Shown here in pieces: positions 24,276-33,656 of a DNA stretch of 49,928 nucleotides. Source of the stretch: Deltaproteobacteria bacterium. GTDB lineage: Bacteria; Desulfobacterota; Desulfomonilia; UBA1062. The notes under the pieces are model-generated. The model was not told the DNA's origin, searched no databases, and worked only from the letters and a program-made list of their open reading frames with translations. The stretch covers positions 1 to 49,928 of the forward strand of contig JAKPQL010000115.1 in assembly GCA_029547045.1 (NCBI GenBank), read 5' to 3'. Position 1 is the first letter of the stretch, and each line of letters opens with the position of its first letter. The translations under genes were made by a program, and so were the position numbers.

Positions 24276-24494
24276 ATGAGTATCACCGTAGACGCACGGG
24301 GCCTTTCCTGCCCCCAGCCGGTCATCATGACCATGGCCAAGATAAAGGAACTGGGCTCTGGGGAGTTCATCGTACTGGTCGATACCGACACGTCAAAGGA
24401 GAACGTCTCCCGGGCGGCCACAAGCAAGGGTTGGGAGGTGAAGGACATCCAGCCGGATGGAGAGGGCTACCGCATCATACTGGCAAAGGGGTGA
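24276..24494 (+). CDS. yedF: TusA/YedF-family sulfur (selenium) carrier
   Basis: A 72-residue SirA/TusA-fold protein with the carrier motif LSCPQPVIMTMAKI, Cys11 being the persulfide or perselenide site. It lacks the C-terminal DsrE-like domain of full-length YedF. It follows yedE with AGGAGG just before its ATG, so both are translated from one message. It probably takes sulfur or selenium from YedE. Confidence 0.9.
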   Translation: MSITVDARGLSCPQPVIMTMAKIKELGSGEFIVLVDTDTSKENVSRAATSKGWEVKDIQPDGEGYRIILAKG

Positions 24495-24557
24495 GGAGCC
24501 GGGAGGGGTATCCGGTGCATGCAGCCTTTTCCATGCATGATTCTATGTCCTCTTGCA

Positions 24558-24932
24558 TCAAAACTGGCCTGTCCGGAGCATGATCAAGGTGCACGCCTCT
24601 ACAGTGGCGATGCCGTTTCCGTTCAGCCGGTCGCGCAGGGTCGGGTTTTCCGCCCCCGGGTTGAAAATGACACGGTCTGGATGCAGGGAGATGATGCTGT
24701 CCGCCAGAGGGCTTGACTTTTCTGGAGAGACGTAGACCGTCACCGTGTCCACATGGCCCTCCACGCAGTCCAGATCCGGCAGGGCGGGGATACCAGTCAC
24801 CGATTTCAGGTTCGGGCTCACCGGTATGACACAATGCCCATGTTCGATCAGGAGCAGAACCGCCTTATGGGAGTACCGCTCCGGATTTTCACTTGCCCCG
24901 AGGACCACGACCCTTTGCGACGCTTTTCCCAT
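24558..24932 (-). CDS. CoA-binding domain protein (YccU-like)
   Basis: A 124-residue Rossmann-fold protein of the CoA-binding (YccU) family: VVVLGASENPERYSHKAV at the start and VIFNPGAENP towards the end are the conserved parts. Function in this family is unclear; some are linked to acyl-CoA metabolism. ATG at 24932 has GGGG six bases upstream; an ATG two codons earlier (24938) is possible. It lies past the terminator of the beta-oxidation operon, so its own promoter or read-through would be needed. Confidence 0.78.
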   Translation of the reverse strand: MGKASQRVVVLGASENPERYSHKAVLLLIEHGHCVIPVSPNLKSVTGIPALPDLDCVEGHVDTVTVYVSPEKSSPLADSIISLHPDRVIFNPGAENPTLRDRLNGNGIATVEACTLIMLRTGQF

Positions 24933-24955
24933 GTTCATCCCCTATTCATGGCCTT

Positions 24956-24989
24956 AAAAAAAAGGGGCTGCCGTTCCCGGCAGCCCCTT
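24956..24989 (-). terminator. Rho-independent terminator of the fadN-fadA operon
   Basis: On the minus strand a 12-base-pair stem (AAGGGGCTGCCG with its complement) and a four-base loop are followed by eight T. It lies about 32 bases past the thiolase stop (25021). This is the clearest terminator in the window. Confidence 0.92.
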
Positions 24990-25020
24990 CCGCTGTTTCG
25001 CGTGTCCAGTTCGAGAAAAA

Positions 25021-26238
<1,218 letters not shown>

Positions 26239-26272
26239 TGGTTTCCTCCTAATCCTTTCTCGTGTTTTCCGA

Positions 26273-28681
26273 TTACAGGAACAACGGCTTGCCCGTGGTC
26301 ATGATGTTCTCGGCCATCTTCTGGGTGTTCTCGGTCTTCCACAGCTCGACGAAGGCCTCGCGCTCGAGCGTCATGAGGTGCTCTTCGCTCACGAGGGTTC
26401 CGCAGGGCACATCGCCGCCGGACATGCAGACCGCGATCTTCTTGGCGATGAACTCCATGTGGGGAGTGATGTAGCCGCCGCCCTTCATGTTGTTCATCTC
26501 GGCCCAGACCATGCCCTGTGCCTCGCGGCCGAAGACCGGGATCTTCTTCTTGATGGGAGGCGCGTAGCCGTCGTCCACCATCTTGAGGACCTCTTTCTTG
26601 GCCTCGCCGATGAGGTTGTCGCGGTTCATGACGATGCGGTCCGCAGCGCCGAGGAACCCCCTGCTGCGTGCCTGCTCGGCCGAGTTCGAAACCTTGGCCT
26701 GGGCAACCGCCATGAAGGCGTTGAGGAAGAATCCGCCGTAATCGGTGACCTTGGCCTCTTCGGGCTTGGAGGTGATGATCTTCCGCCAGAGGTTGATCAT
26801 GCCGCAGCCGCCCGGGACCAGACCGGCGCCGATCTCCACCAGACCCATGAACAGGTCGGCGTGCGCCACGATCCTGTCAGCGGACAGACACACCTCGCAG
26901 CCGCCGCCCAGGGTGAGCCCGTAGGGGGCCGCGACCACCGGGTAGTTGCTGTACCGGGTGCCCATGATGCCCTGGTGCACCATCTTGATGAAGGAGTCGA
27001 TCTCGTCGAACTTGCCCGCCCTGGCGGTGGCCAGCATGTAGGCGAGGTCGCCGCCTGCAGAGAATGCGCCGGGCATGCCGCCTGCCTGGTTGCCGATGAC
27101 CATACCCACGCCGTTCTCTCCGACATAGGCACCGGCCTTCTGCATGAATTCCACCATCTCCTTGTTGATGGCGTTCATCTTGGAGTGGAACTCGAGGCAG
27201 TACACGCCGTCGCCGATGTCGACGAGCGAGCAGGAGCCGGAGGTCAGGGCCACGTTCTTCTTGTCCGCCTTGACGTTGACGAGGCTCAGGGCCTTGGGGC
27301 TGGTCTTCACGGGCTTGTAGCTCTCGGAGGCGAAGTCGTAGAACATCTTCTTGCCCTTCTCGAGCTTGTAGAACGATGCGCCCTTCTTCTTGAGCATCTT
27401 CTTGACGTTCTCGGGGACCTTGAGGCCTTCCTTCTCCATCTTCTCAACGGATTCCTTCACGCCGATGGCGTCCCAGGTCTCGAAGGGACCCATCTCGAAG
27501 TTGTATCCCCACTTCATGGCGTTGTCGATCTCCACGACCGTGTCGGAAATCTCGGGGATGCGGTTGGCGGCGTAGATGAGCTGGGATGCCAGGACCTTCC
27601 ATGCGAACTTGGCGCCCTTGTCGTCGCCGGAGATGACTGCCTTGATCTTCTCGGGCAGGGTCTTGGCCTTCTTGGCCGCGTCGATGCAGGGGAAGCTGGC
27701 CTTCTCGGCCACTACGTATTCGCCTGTCTTGGGGTCGATGACCTTCTTGATCTTCTTCCACTCAGGGGTGACTTCCTTCTTGTAGAAGCCGGCCTTGGTC
27801 TTGTTGCCGAGCAGCTTCTGGTCGAGCATCTTCTGGAGGAACTCGGGGAGCTTGAACACGTCCCTGGCCTCGTCGTTCGGGCACAGGTCGTAGGTGTTCT
27901 TCATGACGTGGGTCATGGTGTCGAGGCCCACCAGGTCGCCGGTGGCGAAGATGGCGGTCTTGGGGCGTCCGAGCGGTGCGCCGAAGAGGGCGTCGACCTC
28001 GGGGATGGAAAGCCCGTCCTCAAGCATGGCAGTCAGAGTGGCGCCGATGCCGTGGATGCCGATGCGGTTGCCGATGAAGTTCGGCGTGTCCTTGGCCCAC
28101 ACGATGCCCTTGCCGAGCCTGCTCTCGCCGAACTCGGCCACGAAGTCGAGGATCTCCTGCTTGGTCTCTTCGCCGGGGATGATCTCGAGCAGGTGCATGT
28201 AGCGGACCGGGTTGAAGAAGTGCGTGCCGAGGAAGTGCTGCTTGAAGCCCTTGCTCAGCCCCTCTGACATGGCCTTGAGCGGGATACCGGAGGTGTTGGA
28301 GGATACGATGGCGTCGGCCTTGCGCACCTTGTCGATGCGGGCGAACAGCTGCTGCTTGATCTTGAGGTTTTCCACGACCACCTCGATGATCCAGTCGCAG
28401 TCTGCCAGCTTGTCGAAGTCGTCCTCGAGGTTGCCGGTGGTGATGCGCGCTGCATGGTCCTTGTTGTAGAAGAGCGGCGGCTTCGCCTTCATGGCGCCTT
28501 CGAGACCGGCCGTGACGATCCGGTTCCTGGCCTTCTTGTCCTTCTTCTCCTCCTCCTTCAGGTCGAACGGGACGATGTCGAGCAGGAGCATTTCCACGCC
28601 TGCAGCGGCGAGGAGCGCTGCGATGCCGCCTCCCATGATTCCAGACCCGATAACCGCGGCCTTATTGATTCTCCTGACCAT
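26273..28681 (-). CDS. fadN: Bifunctional 3-hydroxyacyl-CoA dehydrogenase/enoyl-CoA hydratase (FadN type)
   Basis: An 802-residue fusion for the middle two steps of beta-oxidation. Residues 1-330 are a 3-hydroxyacyl-CoA dehydrogenase: NAD motif VIGSGIMGGGIA, SSNTSGIPL, GTHFFNPVRYMHLLEII. Residues about 490-700 are a crotonase domain with GAFSAGGDLAYML and APYGLTLGGGCEV. Dehydrogenase-first order is as in Bacillus FadN, the reverse of E. coli FadB. ATG at 28681 follows GAGGAGGG. A strong promoter lies 60 bases upstream and thiolase follows. High lysine AAG use suggests strong expression. Confidence 0.94.
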   Translation of the reverse strand: MVRRINKAAVIGSGIMGGGIAALLAAAGVEMLLLDIVPFDLKEEEKKDKKARNRIVTAGLEGAMKAKPPLFYNKDHAARITTGNLEDDFDKLADCDWIIEVVVENLKIKQQLFARIDKVRKADAIVSSNTSGIPLKAMSEGLSKGFKQHFLGTHFFNPVRYMHLLEIIPGEETKQEILDFVAEFGESRLGKGIVWAKDTPNFIGNRIGIHGIGATLTAMLEDGLSIPEVDALFGAPLGRPKTAIFATGDLVGLDTMTHVMKNTYDLCPNDEARDVFKLPEFLQKMLDQKLLGNKTKAGFYKKEVTPEWKKIKKVIDPKTGEYVVAEKASFPCIDAAKKAKTLPEKIKAVISGDDKGAKFAWKVLASQLIYAANRIPEISDTVVEIDNAMKWGYNFEMGPFETWDAIGVKESVEKMEKEGLKVPENVKKMLKKKGASFYKLEKGKKMFYDFASESYKPVKTSPKALSLVNVKADKKNVALTSGSCSLVDIGDGVYCLEFHSKMNAINKEMVEFMQKAGAYVGENGVGMVIGNQAGGMPGAFSAGGDLAYMLATARAGKFDEIDSFIKMVHQGIMGTRYSNYPVVAAPYGLTLGGGCEVCLSADRIVAHADLFMGLVEIGAGLVPGGCGMINLWRKIITSKPEEAKVTDYGGFFLNAFMAVAQAKVSNSAEQARSRGFLGAADRIVMNRDNLIGEAKKEVLKMVDDGYAPPIKKKIPVFGREAQGMVWAEMNNMKGGGYITPHMEFIAKKIAVCMSGGDVPCGTLVSEEHLMTLEREAFVELWKTENTQKMAENIMTTGKPLFL

Positions 28682-28988
28682 TATACCCTCCTCTGTTTTA
28701 GTTGGTTGTGAATTCCGAGCTAGTGAAATCTGAATCAACATTCAATTTACACCTGAAAATGGGCGAAGTCAACCAATCTCGTCAGGGCAGCCAAAGAATT
28801 TACGGCCATCAGGGAGGCTCTTTCCGTGTATCCGGTGAACGCCAGAAGACGGGGAAACACGCAATCACCCGGAAGACCCGCATGGGTCCTTGCATGGCAC
28901 GGGAAAAGCGTTGAGGCTGCATCCGACGGCGCGGGGCTTGACCCTGTATGGGAAAGATCGCCGGGAAACGCTCCTGATACCTCAGAGC
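28682..28988. other. 307-bp intergenic region holding the fadN promoter
   Basis: This gap separates fadN (starts 28681) from the SDR stop at 28989, both minus. The 28744-28772 part is a strong promoter. The remaining 28773-28988 shows no gene with a ribosome site, no RNA gene and no clear terminator for the SDR gene; short open frames there are not supported. Confidence 0.6.
28744..28772 (-). promoter_or_regulatory. Sigma-70 promoter of the fadN-fadA operon
   Basis: On the minus strand TTGACT (28772-28767), a 17-base spacer and TAAATT (28749-28744) form a near-consensus promoter. Transcription should start near 28737, giving a leader of about 56 bases. No FadR- or TetR-type palindrome was recognised nearby. 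Confidence 0.75.
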
Positions 28989-29837
28989 CTAGCACCTCCG
29001 GACGGCCCTGAGCATCCAGCCCGGCACCTTCCTGGTTCGGGTGATCGCCTGGGACGCCACCGGGAAGGCCCGCTTGAGCACGTCGAGGATGACCGCGTCC
29101 GCCCCCACCATGATGCGGCGCCTGTCCCGTTCTATCCCGTCTATGATGATCCGGGCCGCCCTGTCAGGGGTGGTGCGGGCCATGAACCTGTCGAAGATGG
29201 CCACTGCCTCGTCCCGGCTGATGCACGGATCGGGGGCCTGGTAGAACCGGGCATTGCGCGCGATGTTGGTCCTGACGCCCCCGGGATGGACGCAGGTGAC
29301 CCGCACGCCGGTGCCCCTGAGCTCCTGGTCGAGGGTCTCGGTGAAGCCCCGCACCGCGAACTTGGCCGTGCAGTAGGCCCCGTTGCAGGGAGGGGTGACG
29401 ACGCCGTAGATGCTGGAGATGTTCACGATGTGCCCTTCGGCCTGCTGCTTCAGGAAGGGCAGGAAGGCCTTGCTGCCGTAGATCACTCCCCACAGGTTGA
29501 TGCCCATGAGCCACTCGAAGTCCTCGTAGGTGATGTCCTCCAGGCTCTGGGACACAGTGACCCCGGCATTGTTGATGACGAGGTGCACCTTGCCGTGCGC
29601 CTCCACCACGTCGCGGGCAAAGCCCTCCACCTGTGCGCGATCCGACACGTCCACCCGGTGGGTGGTGACCTTCACGCCCGCTCCGCCCGCCAGGGAGGCC
29701 GTATCCTGCAGACCCTTCTCATCGATGTCCGCAATGGCCACGTGGCAGCCCCTGGCGGCCAGGTTCACGGCCAACGCCCTTCCGATGCCCGAAGCCGCCC
29801 CGGTGACGGCGGCGACCCTGTCCTTCAGCTCCTTCAT
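28989..29837 (-). CDS. Short-chain dehydrogenase/reductase
   Basis: A 282-residue classical SDR with NAD(P) motif TGAASGIG, NNAG (INNAGVTV), a catalytic Ser in ISSIYG and YCTAK (Tyr-x3-Lys). Asp in ADIDEK after the second strand favours NAD. ATG at 29837 follows GGAGG; one codon upstream is a TTG. Substrate is unknown; the C-terminus (RRIMVGADAVILDVLKR) resembles acetoin/sterol-type SDRs. Confidence 0.88.
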   Translation of the reverse strand: MKELKDRVAAVTGAASGIGRALAVNLAARGCHVAIADIDEKGLQDTASLAGGAGVKVTTHRVDVSDRAQVEGFARDVVEAHGKVHLVINNAGVTVSQSLEDITYEDFEWLMGINLWGVIYGSKAFLPFLKQQAEGHIVNISSIYGVVTPPCNGAYCTAKFAVRGFTETLDQELRGTGVRVTCVHPGGVRTNIARNARFYQAPDPCISRDEAVAIFDRFMARTTPDRAARIIIDGIERDRRRIMVGADAVILDVLKRAFPVASQAITRTRKVPGWMLRAVRRC

Positions 29838-30017
29838 CAAAGACCTCCCGCTCCATCCTTATTATATCCGTGGAGCCAGTCCCGTGGCAACACCGGGCCG
29901 ATTCATGTGGATACATCTCATGGGGCCCTTCTCCCTGATGCGAACCAGGATGAGCTTGTGTGCCGCCCACGGACAGGAATGGTATGTGGAAGGGGGTATG
30001 CCCCTGACCGGATACTC

Positions 30018-30209
30018 CTACTCCCCAATGCGGGGCTGGGGGCCGGGCACGATGCCGGCGATATCGGGGTCTTCGTCACCCACGACCGCCTCCTTGTTTT
30101 CCTTGAGGTCCTTGCGCTCGAGCTTCCGGGCCTCCTTTGCGAGCTTCTTGCGCCGCTTTGCCTCCTCACGCTCCTTCTTCTTGAAGGTATTCGTCGATCT
30201 GTTCGCCAT
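30018..30209 (-). CDS. Small, highly charged protein (63 residues)
   Basis: A 63-residue protein with an N-terminal Lys/Arg/Glu-rich stretch (KKKEREEAKRRKKLAKEARK) predicted as one charged helix, then an acidic, Pro-containing end. ATG at 30209 follows GGGAGG; the frame is open upstream but that part is without a ribosome site. It lies 150 bases after the cold-shock gene. The charge suggests RNA or ribosome binding, as an inference only. Confidence 0.7.
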   Translation of the reverse strand: MANRSTNTFKKKEREEAKRRKKLAKEARKLERKDLKENKEAVVGDEDPDIAGIVPGPQPRIGE

Positions 30210-30362
30210 GTTCACCTCCCGGCGTGGGGCCTGTGCGGCCTGGTGGGCTCTCGTGCAGGAGCACGGAAGCTCGTTCTCTGGTGACGATGTATTGAAGACT
30301 ACAAGCAATGATGTTCCCGGGGCGGGACCATGCCCGCGCCGGTTAATTTTCTGTGTAGGCTT

Positions 30363-30563
30363 TTATGCAACCGTTACGTTGGATGCCTGCATCCCCTTGG
30401 GACCCTTGACCACCTCGAAGGAGACCCTCTGTCCCTCCTCGAGGGCACGGAAGCCCTGCTGGTTGATGGAGGTGTGGTGGACGAACACGTCCTGGCCGTT
30501 GTCCGCGGTGATGAACCCGTAGCCCTTCTCCCTGTTGAACCACTTGACTGTTCCCTGTGTCAT
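30363..30563 (-). CDS. Cold-shock-domain protein (Csp family)
   Basis: A 66-residue CspA-type nucleic acid-binding protein. [15 protein letters not shown] holds RNP1 and DVFVHH is RNP2. These proteins bind single-stranded RNA and act as RNA chaperones. ATG at 30563 follows AGGAGAGG. The 260-base gap upstream could hold a regulatory leader, with a small GC hairpin just before the ribosome site, but no classic cold box was recognised. Confidence 0.95.
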   Translation of the reverse strand: MTQGTVKWFNREKGYGFITADNGQDVFVHHTSINQQGFRALEEGQRVSFEVVKGPKGMQASNVTVA

Positions 30564-30825
30564 GTACGAACCTCTCCTGCATGCCCCGCTGCTCCACGGG
30601 GGTGGCGTATTTCTGAAAAGGGAAGATATCGTCGCTGAACGGTGCACATGGGGTGCCAGAACCGGGGATGTCCTTCAGAGGTCACGATTCAAGTCGGATA
30701 TTTTCATTTTCCAGATGTCCCCTCGTAGTTCACAATGCCCACGGTGTCAAGCACCAAATGGCTCTGACCGCCTTGATACGGCATCCCTGGCCCCTGCACC
30801 CGTACCGGAGAAACGCCCTTTCCCT

Positions 30826-31887
30826 TCAGGATTCCTTCTTCTCTCCGCTCATGGTCTGGAAGGTCTCGAACATGCTGCGTGGCGGGGTGTAGATCCGTTC
30901 CGAGGGCTTCTTCACCAGGCTGAGCGCGCCCGCGGGGCAGCGCGTCACGCACAGGCCGCATCCGATGCACCGCTCGGCCCTGAGCTGGACCGATCCGTCC
31001 CTGAATCTGAGCGCGCCCACCGGACAGCGGCCCTCGCACGCGCCGCAGCCCGTGCACAGCTCCTTTTCGAACCTGCAGAGGTAGTTGCTCTTGACCTCGC
31101 GGGCCGGGGCCGGGAAGAGCTTGAGCGAGATGAGCATGCCGCAGCAGCAGCTGCAGCATGCGCACATGGCCTCCACCTCCTGCGAGTTCAGGATGTGCAC
31201 CACCAGGCCCTCCTCCTCGCTCCGCTTCAATATGGCCAGGGCCTCGTCCATGCCGACGGGACGGGCCATGCCGTTGTCCACGTAGTAGTCCGCGAACGAG
31301 TCGAACTGCAGGCAGGTTTCCAGGGAGTGGTGGCACCCCTTGCCGTACATGCGCACAGCCTTGCGGCAAAAACACTCGGCCACCGCGATGCGGGACTTGC
31401 GCCGGATGATGGCCTCTGCATCGTCGTAGGGAGCGATGGGGCCGTCGCCGGCTATGTGGGCATTGACCGGGATGGAGCGCAGGTGCGGGGTCCTGGTCCC
31501 GTGGAAGGTGGCGCCCAGCCCGGAGAGGTAGTACTCGGAGATGTCGCCGAGCAGCTCAGGGCTCAGGTTGTTCAGCTGGAACTCGTAGATGCCCACGATG
31601 AAGGGCACCGGGAGGTAGCGAACGGAGCCGCCCTCCTTCAGCCGGAACAGAAGCCCCTTCGCCGCCATGGCCTCGAGCCTCTGGGCCATTTCCTGCGTGC
31701 CGGCCTGCAGGCGCGCCGCCACCTCGGGCACGGTCTCCGGCCTATCCGCCAGTGCGAGGAACAGCGCGGCATCCTCCTCGCTGAAGAGCTTCCTGAGGAT
31801 CCTGATCTCCGCCCCGCCCCCGGTGGCGGGATACCCGGTGGCCATGGCGTCGAGCCTGCGGCGCAGTCGTTCGTAGACATCCGTCAT
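30826..31887 (-). CDS. Fe-S protein with HTH-like N-terminal and two-cluster ferredoxin C-terminal part
   Basis: A 353-residue protein. Residues about 10-95 look like a winged-helix/anti-repressor type domain (ALADRPETVPEVAARL, MAAKGLLFRL). The middle holds ECFCRKAVRMYGKGCHHSLETC and an unusual MCACCSCCCG run. The end has two ferredoxin motifs: CTGCGACEGRCP and CIGCGLCVTRCP. Such proteins occur in anaerobes as putative redox-linked regulators or electron carriers. ATG at 31887 has AAGGGG ten bases upstream; an ATG at 31917 is possible. It is divergent from the amidase gene. Confidence 0.8.
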   Translation of the reverse strand: MTDVYERLRRRLDAMATGYPATGGGAEIRILRKLFSEEDAALFLALADRPETVPEVAARLQAGTQEMAQRLEAMAAKGLLFRLKEGGSVRYLPVPFIVGIYEFQLNNLSPELLGDISEYYLSGLGATFHGTRTPHLRSIPVNAHIAGDGPIAPYDDAEAIIRRKSRIAVAECFCRKAVRMYGKGCHHSLETCLQFDSFADYYVDNGMARPVGMDEALAILKRSEEEGLVVHILNSQEVEAMCACCSCCCGMLISLKLFPAPAREVKSNYLCRFEKELCTGCGACEGRCPVGALRFRDGSVQLRAERCIGCGLCVTRCPAGALSLVKKPSERIYTPPRSMFETFQTMSGEKKES

Positions 31888-32053
31888 CTCGCGGTTCCCC
31901 TTTCGTGGTCCAGCCATTGTACCCGAATGTGCGCCGGTTTTCCACGTGATCGTGGATGATCCAGCCCCGTCATGGATATGCAGCGCCCCTTGCCATTCGC
32001 TCCTGCCGGGGTATTATTGCATGTATTGCCGTTCATTGAAGGGAGATCACTGC

Positions 32054-33544
32054 ATGGGGACTTTCCCGGAGTACGATCAATATGACGCCCTCGGCCTGGC
32101 CGGGCTCGTCAGGAAAGGTGAGGTCTCGGCGTCCGAGCTCAGCGAGGAGGCCATGGAACGCATCGAGCGGATCAACCCGAGACTCAACGCGGTGATCTGC
32201 CGCATGTACGACCAGGCCAGGGCAGCCGTGAAGGCAGGGGTCCCCGATGGGCCCTTCTCGGGCGTGCCCTTCCTCCTCAAGGACCTGCTCACCTCGTACG
32301 CTGGCGTGCCGCTCACCATGGGGTGCAGGGCGTTTAGGAACTATGTGCCGGCCTTTGACAGCGAGCTCATGAAGCGCTACCGGGCATCAGGCGTGGTGGT
32401 GCTCGGAAAGACCAACACCCCCGAGTTCGGGCTCATGGGCGTCACCGAGCCGGAGCTGCACGGGGCCACCCGCAACCCGTGGAACCCGGAGCGAACCCCG
32501 GGGGGGTCCAGCGGCGGGTCCGCCGCGGCGGTGGCCAGCGGCATGGTCCCCATGGCCTCTGGCGGCGACGGCGGCGGGTCCATCCGCATACCCGCATCCT
32601 ACTGCGGGCTCTTCGGGCTGAAGCCGAGCCGGGGGCGCACACCCACCGGGCCGGAGTTCGGCGCCATCTGGCAGGGCGCCGCCCAGGAGCACGTGCTCAC
32701 CCGGAGCGTCCGCGACAGCGCAGCCATGCTCGATGCCGTCCAGGGCCCGGACGCGGGCGCACCGTACATCATCCCGAAGCCTGAGCGGCCCTTTGCGGAG
32801 GAGGCGGGGCGCGACCCCGGGAAGCTGCGCATCGGCTTCACGAAGCGCTCGCCCCTGAACACCGGGGTCCACCCTGAGTGCGTGGAAGCGGTGGAGTCTG
32901 CGGCGCGGCTGCTGGAAGGCCTCGGCCACACGGTGGAGGAGGCCGAACCGGCCGTGGACGGCATCGCCCTGGCGAAGAGCTACTTCGCCATGTACTACGG
33001 CGAGATCCAGGCGGACCTCATGCAGATGGAAGCCATTCTGGGGAGGAAGCCGACGCCCGACGACGTCGAAGGCCCGACCTGGCTGCTCCAGCTCCTGGGC
33101 AGGGCCATGAGCGCCGGCGAGTTCGTGCTGGCCATCCGGCAGTGGAACACCTTTGCCCGGCAGGTGGGGGAGTTCCACGCCCGCTACGATCTCTTCCTCA
33201 CCCCCACCACGGCCTGGCCGCCGGTGAGGATCGGCGAGCTCAAGCCCAAGCCCGCGGAAGAGGCTGCCATGAAGGTGGTGAACCGCCTGGGCCTGGGCAG
33301 GCTGGTGAAGGTCTCCGGCCTGGCAGAGAAGATCGCCATCGAGAGCCTGGCCAAGACCCCCTTCACCCAGATCGCCAACCTCACGGGGCTGCCCGCCATG
33401 TCCGTGCCGCTCCACTGGACTGCGGACAATCTGCCCTGCGGGGTGCAGTTCATCGCCCGCTTCGCGGACGAAGCCATGCTTTTCCGCCTGGCCGGGCAGC
33501 TGGAACAGGCCAGGCCGTGGTTCGACAGGAGGCCGGCGCTCTAG
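32054..33544 (+). CDS. Amidase-signature-family hydrolase
   Basis: A 496-residue amidase with the Ser-cisSer-Lys triad: Lys76 (FLLKDLL), Ser152 ([10 protein letters not shown]) and Ser176 (GGGSIRIP). It resembles 6-aminohexanoate-cyclic-dimer-type amidases in length. Real substrate is not known. ATG at 32054 follows GGGAG. A possible -10 TATTAT lies near 32020. It may be co-transcribed with the acyl-CoA ligase 112 bases downstream; a hairpin at 33533-33558 overlaps its stop. Confidence 0.9.
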   Translation: MGTFPEYDQYDALGLAGLVRKGEVSASELSEEAMERIERINPRLNAVICRMYDQARAAVKAGVPDGPFSGVPFLLKDLLTSYAGVPLTMGCRAFRNYVPAFDSELMKRYRASGVVVLGKTNTPEFGLMGVTEPELHGATRNPWNPERTPGGSSGGSAAAVASGMVPMASGGDGGGSIRIPASYCGLFGLKPSRGRTPTGPEFGAIWQGAAQEHVLTRSVRDSAAMLDAVQGPDAGAPYIIPKPERPFAEEAGRDPGKLRIGFTKRSPLNTGVHPECVEAVESAARLLEGLGHTVEEAEPAVDGIALAKSYFAMYYGEIQADLMQMEAILGRKPTPDDVEGPTWLLQLLGRAMSAGEFVLAIRQWNTFARQVGEFHARYDLFLTPTTAWPPVRIGELKPKPAEEAAMKVVNRLGLGRLVKVSGLAEKIAIESLAKTPFTQIANLTGLPAMSVPLHWTADNLPCGVQFIARFADEAMLFRLAGQLEQARPWFDRRPAL

Positions 33545-33558
33545 GGGGAAAGCGCCGG
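33533..33558. repeat. Hairpin over the amidase stop codon
   Basis: CCGGCGCT and AGCGCCGG form an eight-base-pair stem with a ten-base loop containing the amidase TAG. No T-run follows, so it is not a typical terminator. It could reduce read-through into the acyl-CoA ligase gene. Confidence 0.4.
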
Positions 33559-33656
33559 AACCTCCCCTGGGAGCATCTTCCTCTCCCCAGGTACCATTAT
33601 TACTATATGACCCCGCCTGCGCGAGGGGTATCCCAAGACACCAGAGGAGGAGCCTG

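Noticed and set aside
24517..24538. TGCATG...CATGCA hairpin between yedF and the CoA-binding gene as terminator
   Set aside because: The six-base-pair stem has a ten-base loop and no T-run on either side.
26378..28267. Plus-strand open frame of 629 codons opposite fadN
   Set aside because: It is the antisense shadow of fadN, without ribosome site or protein motif.
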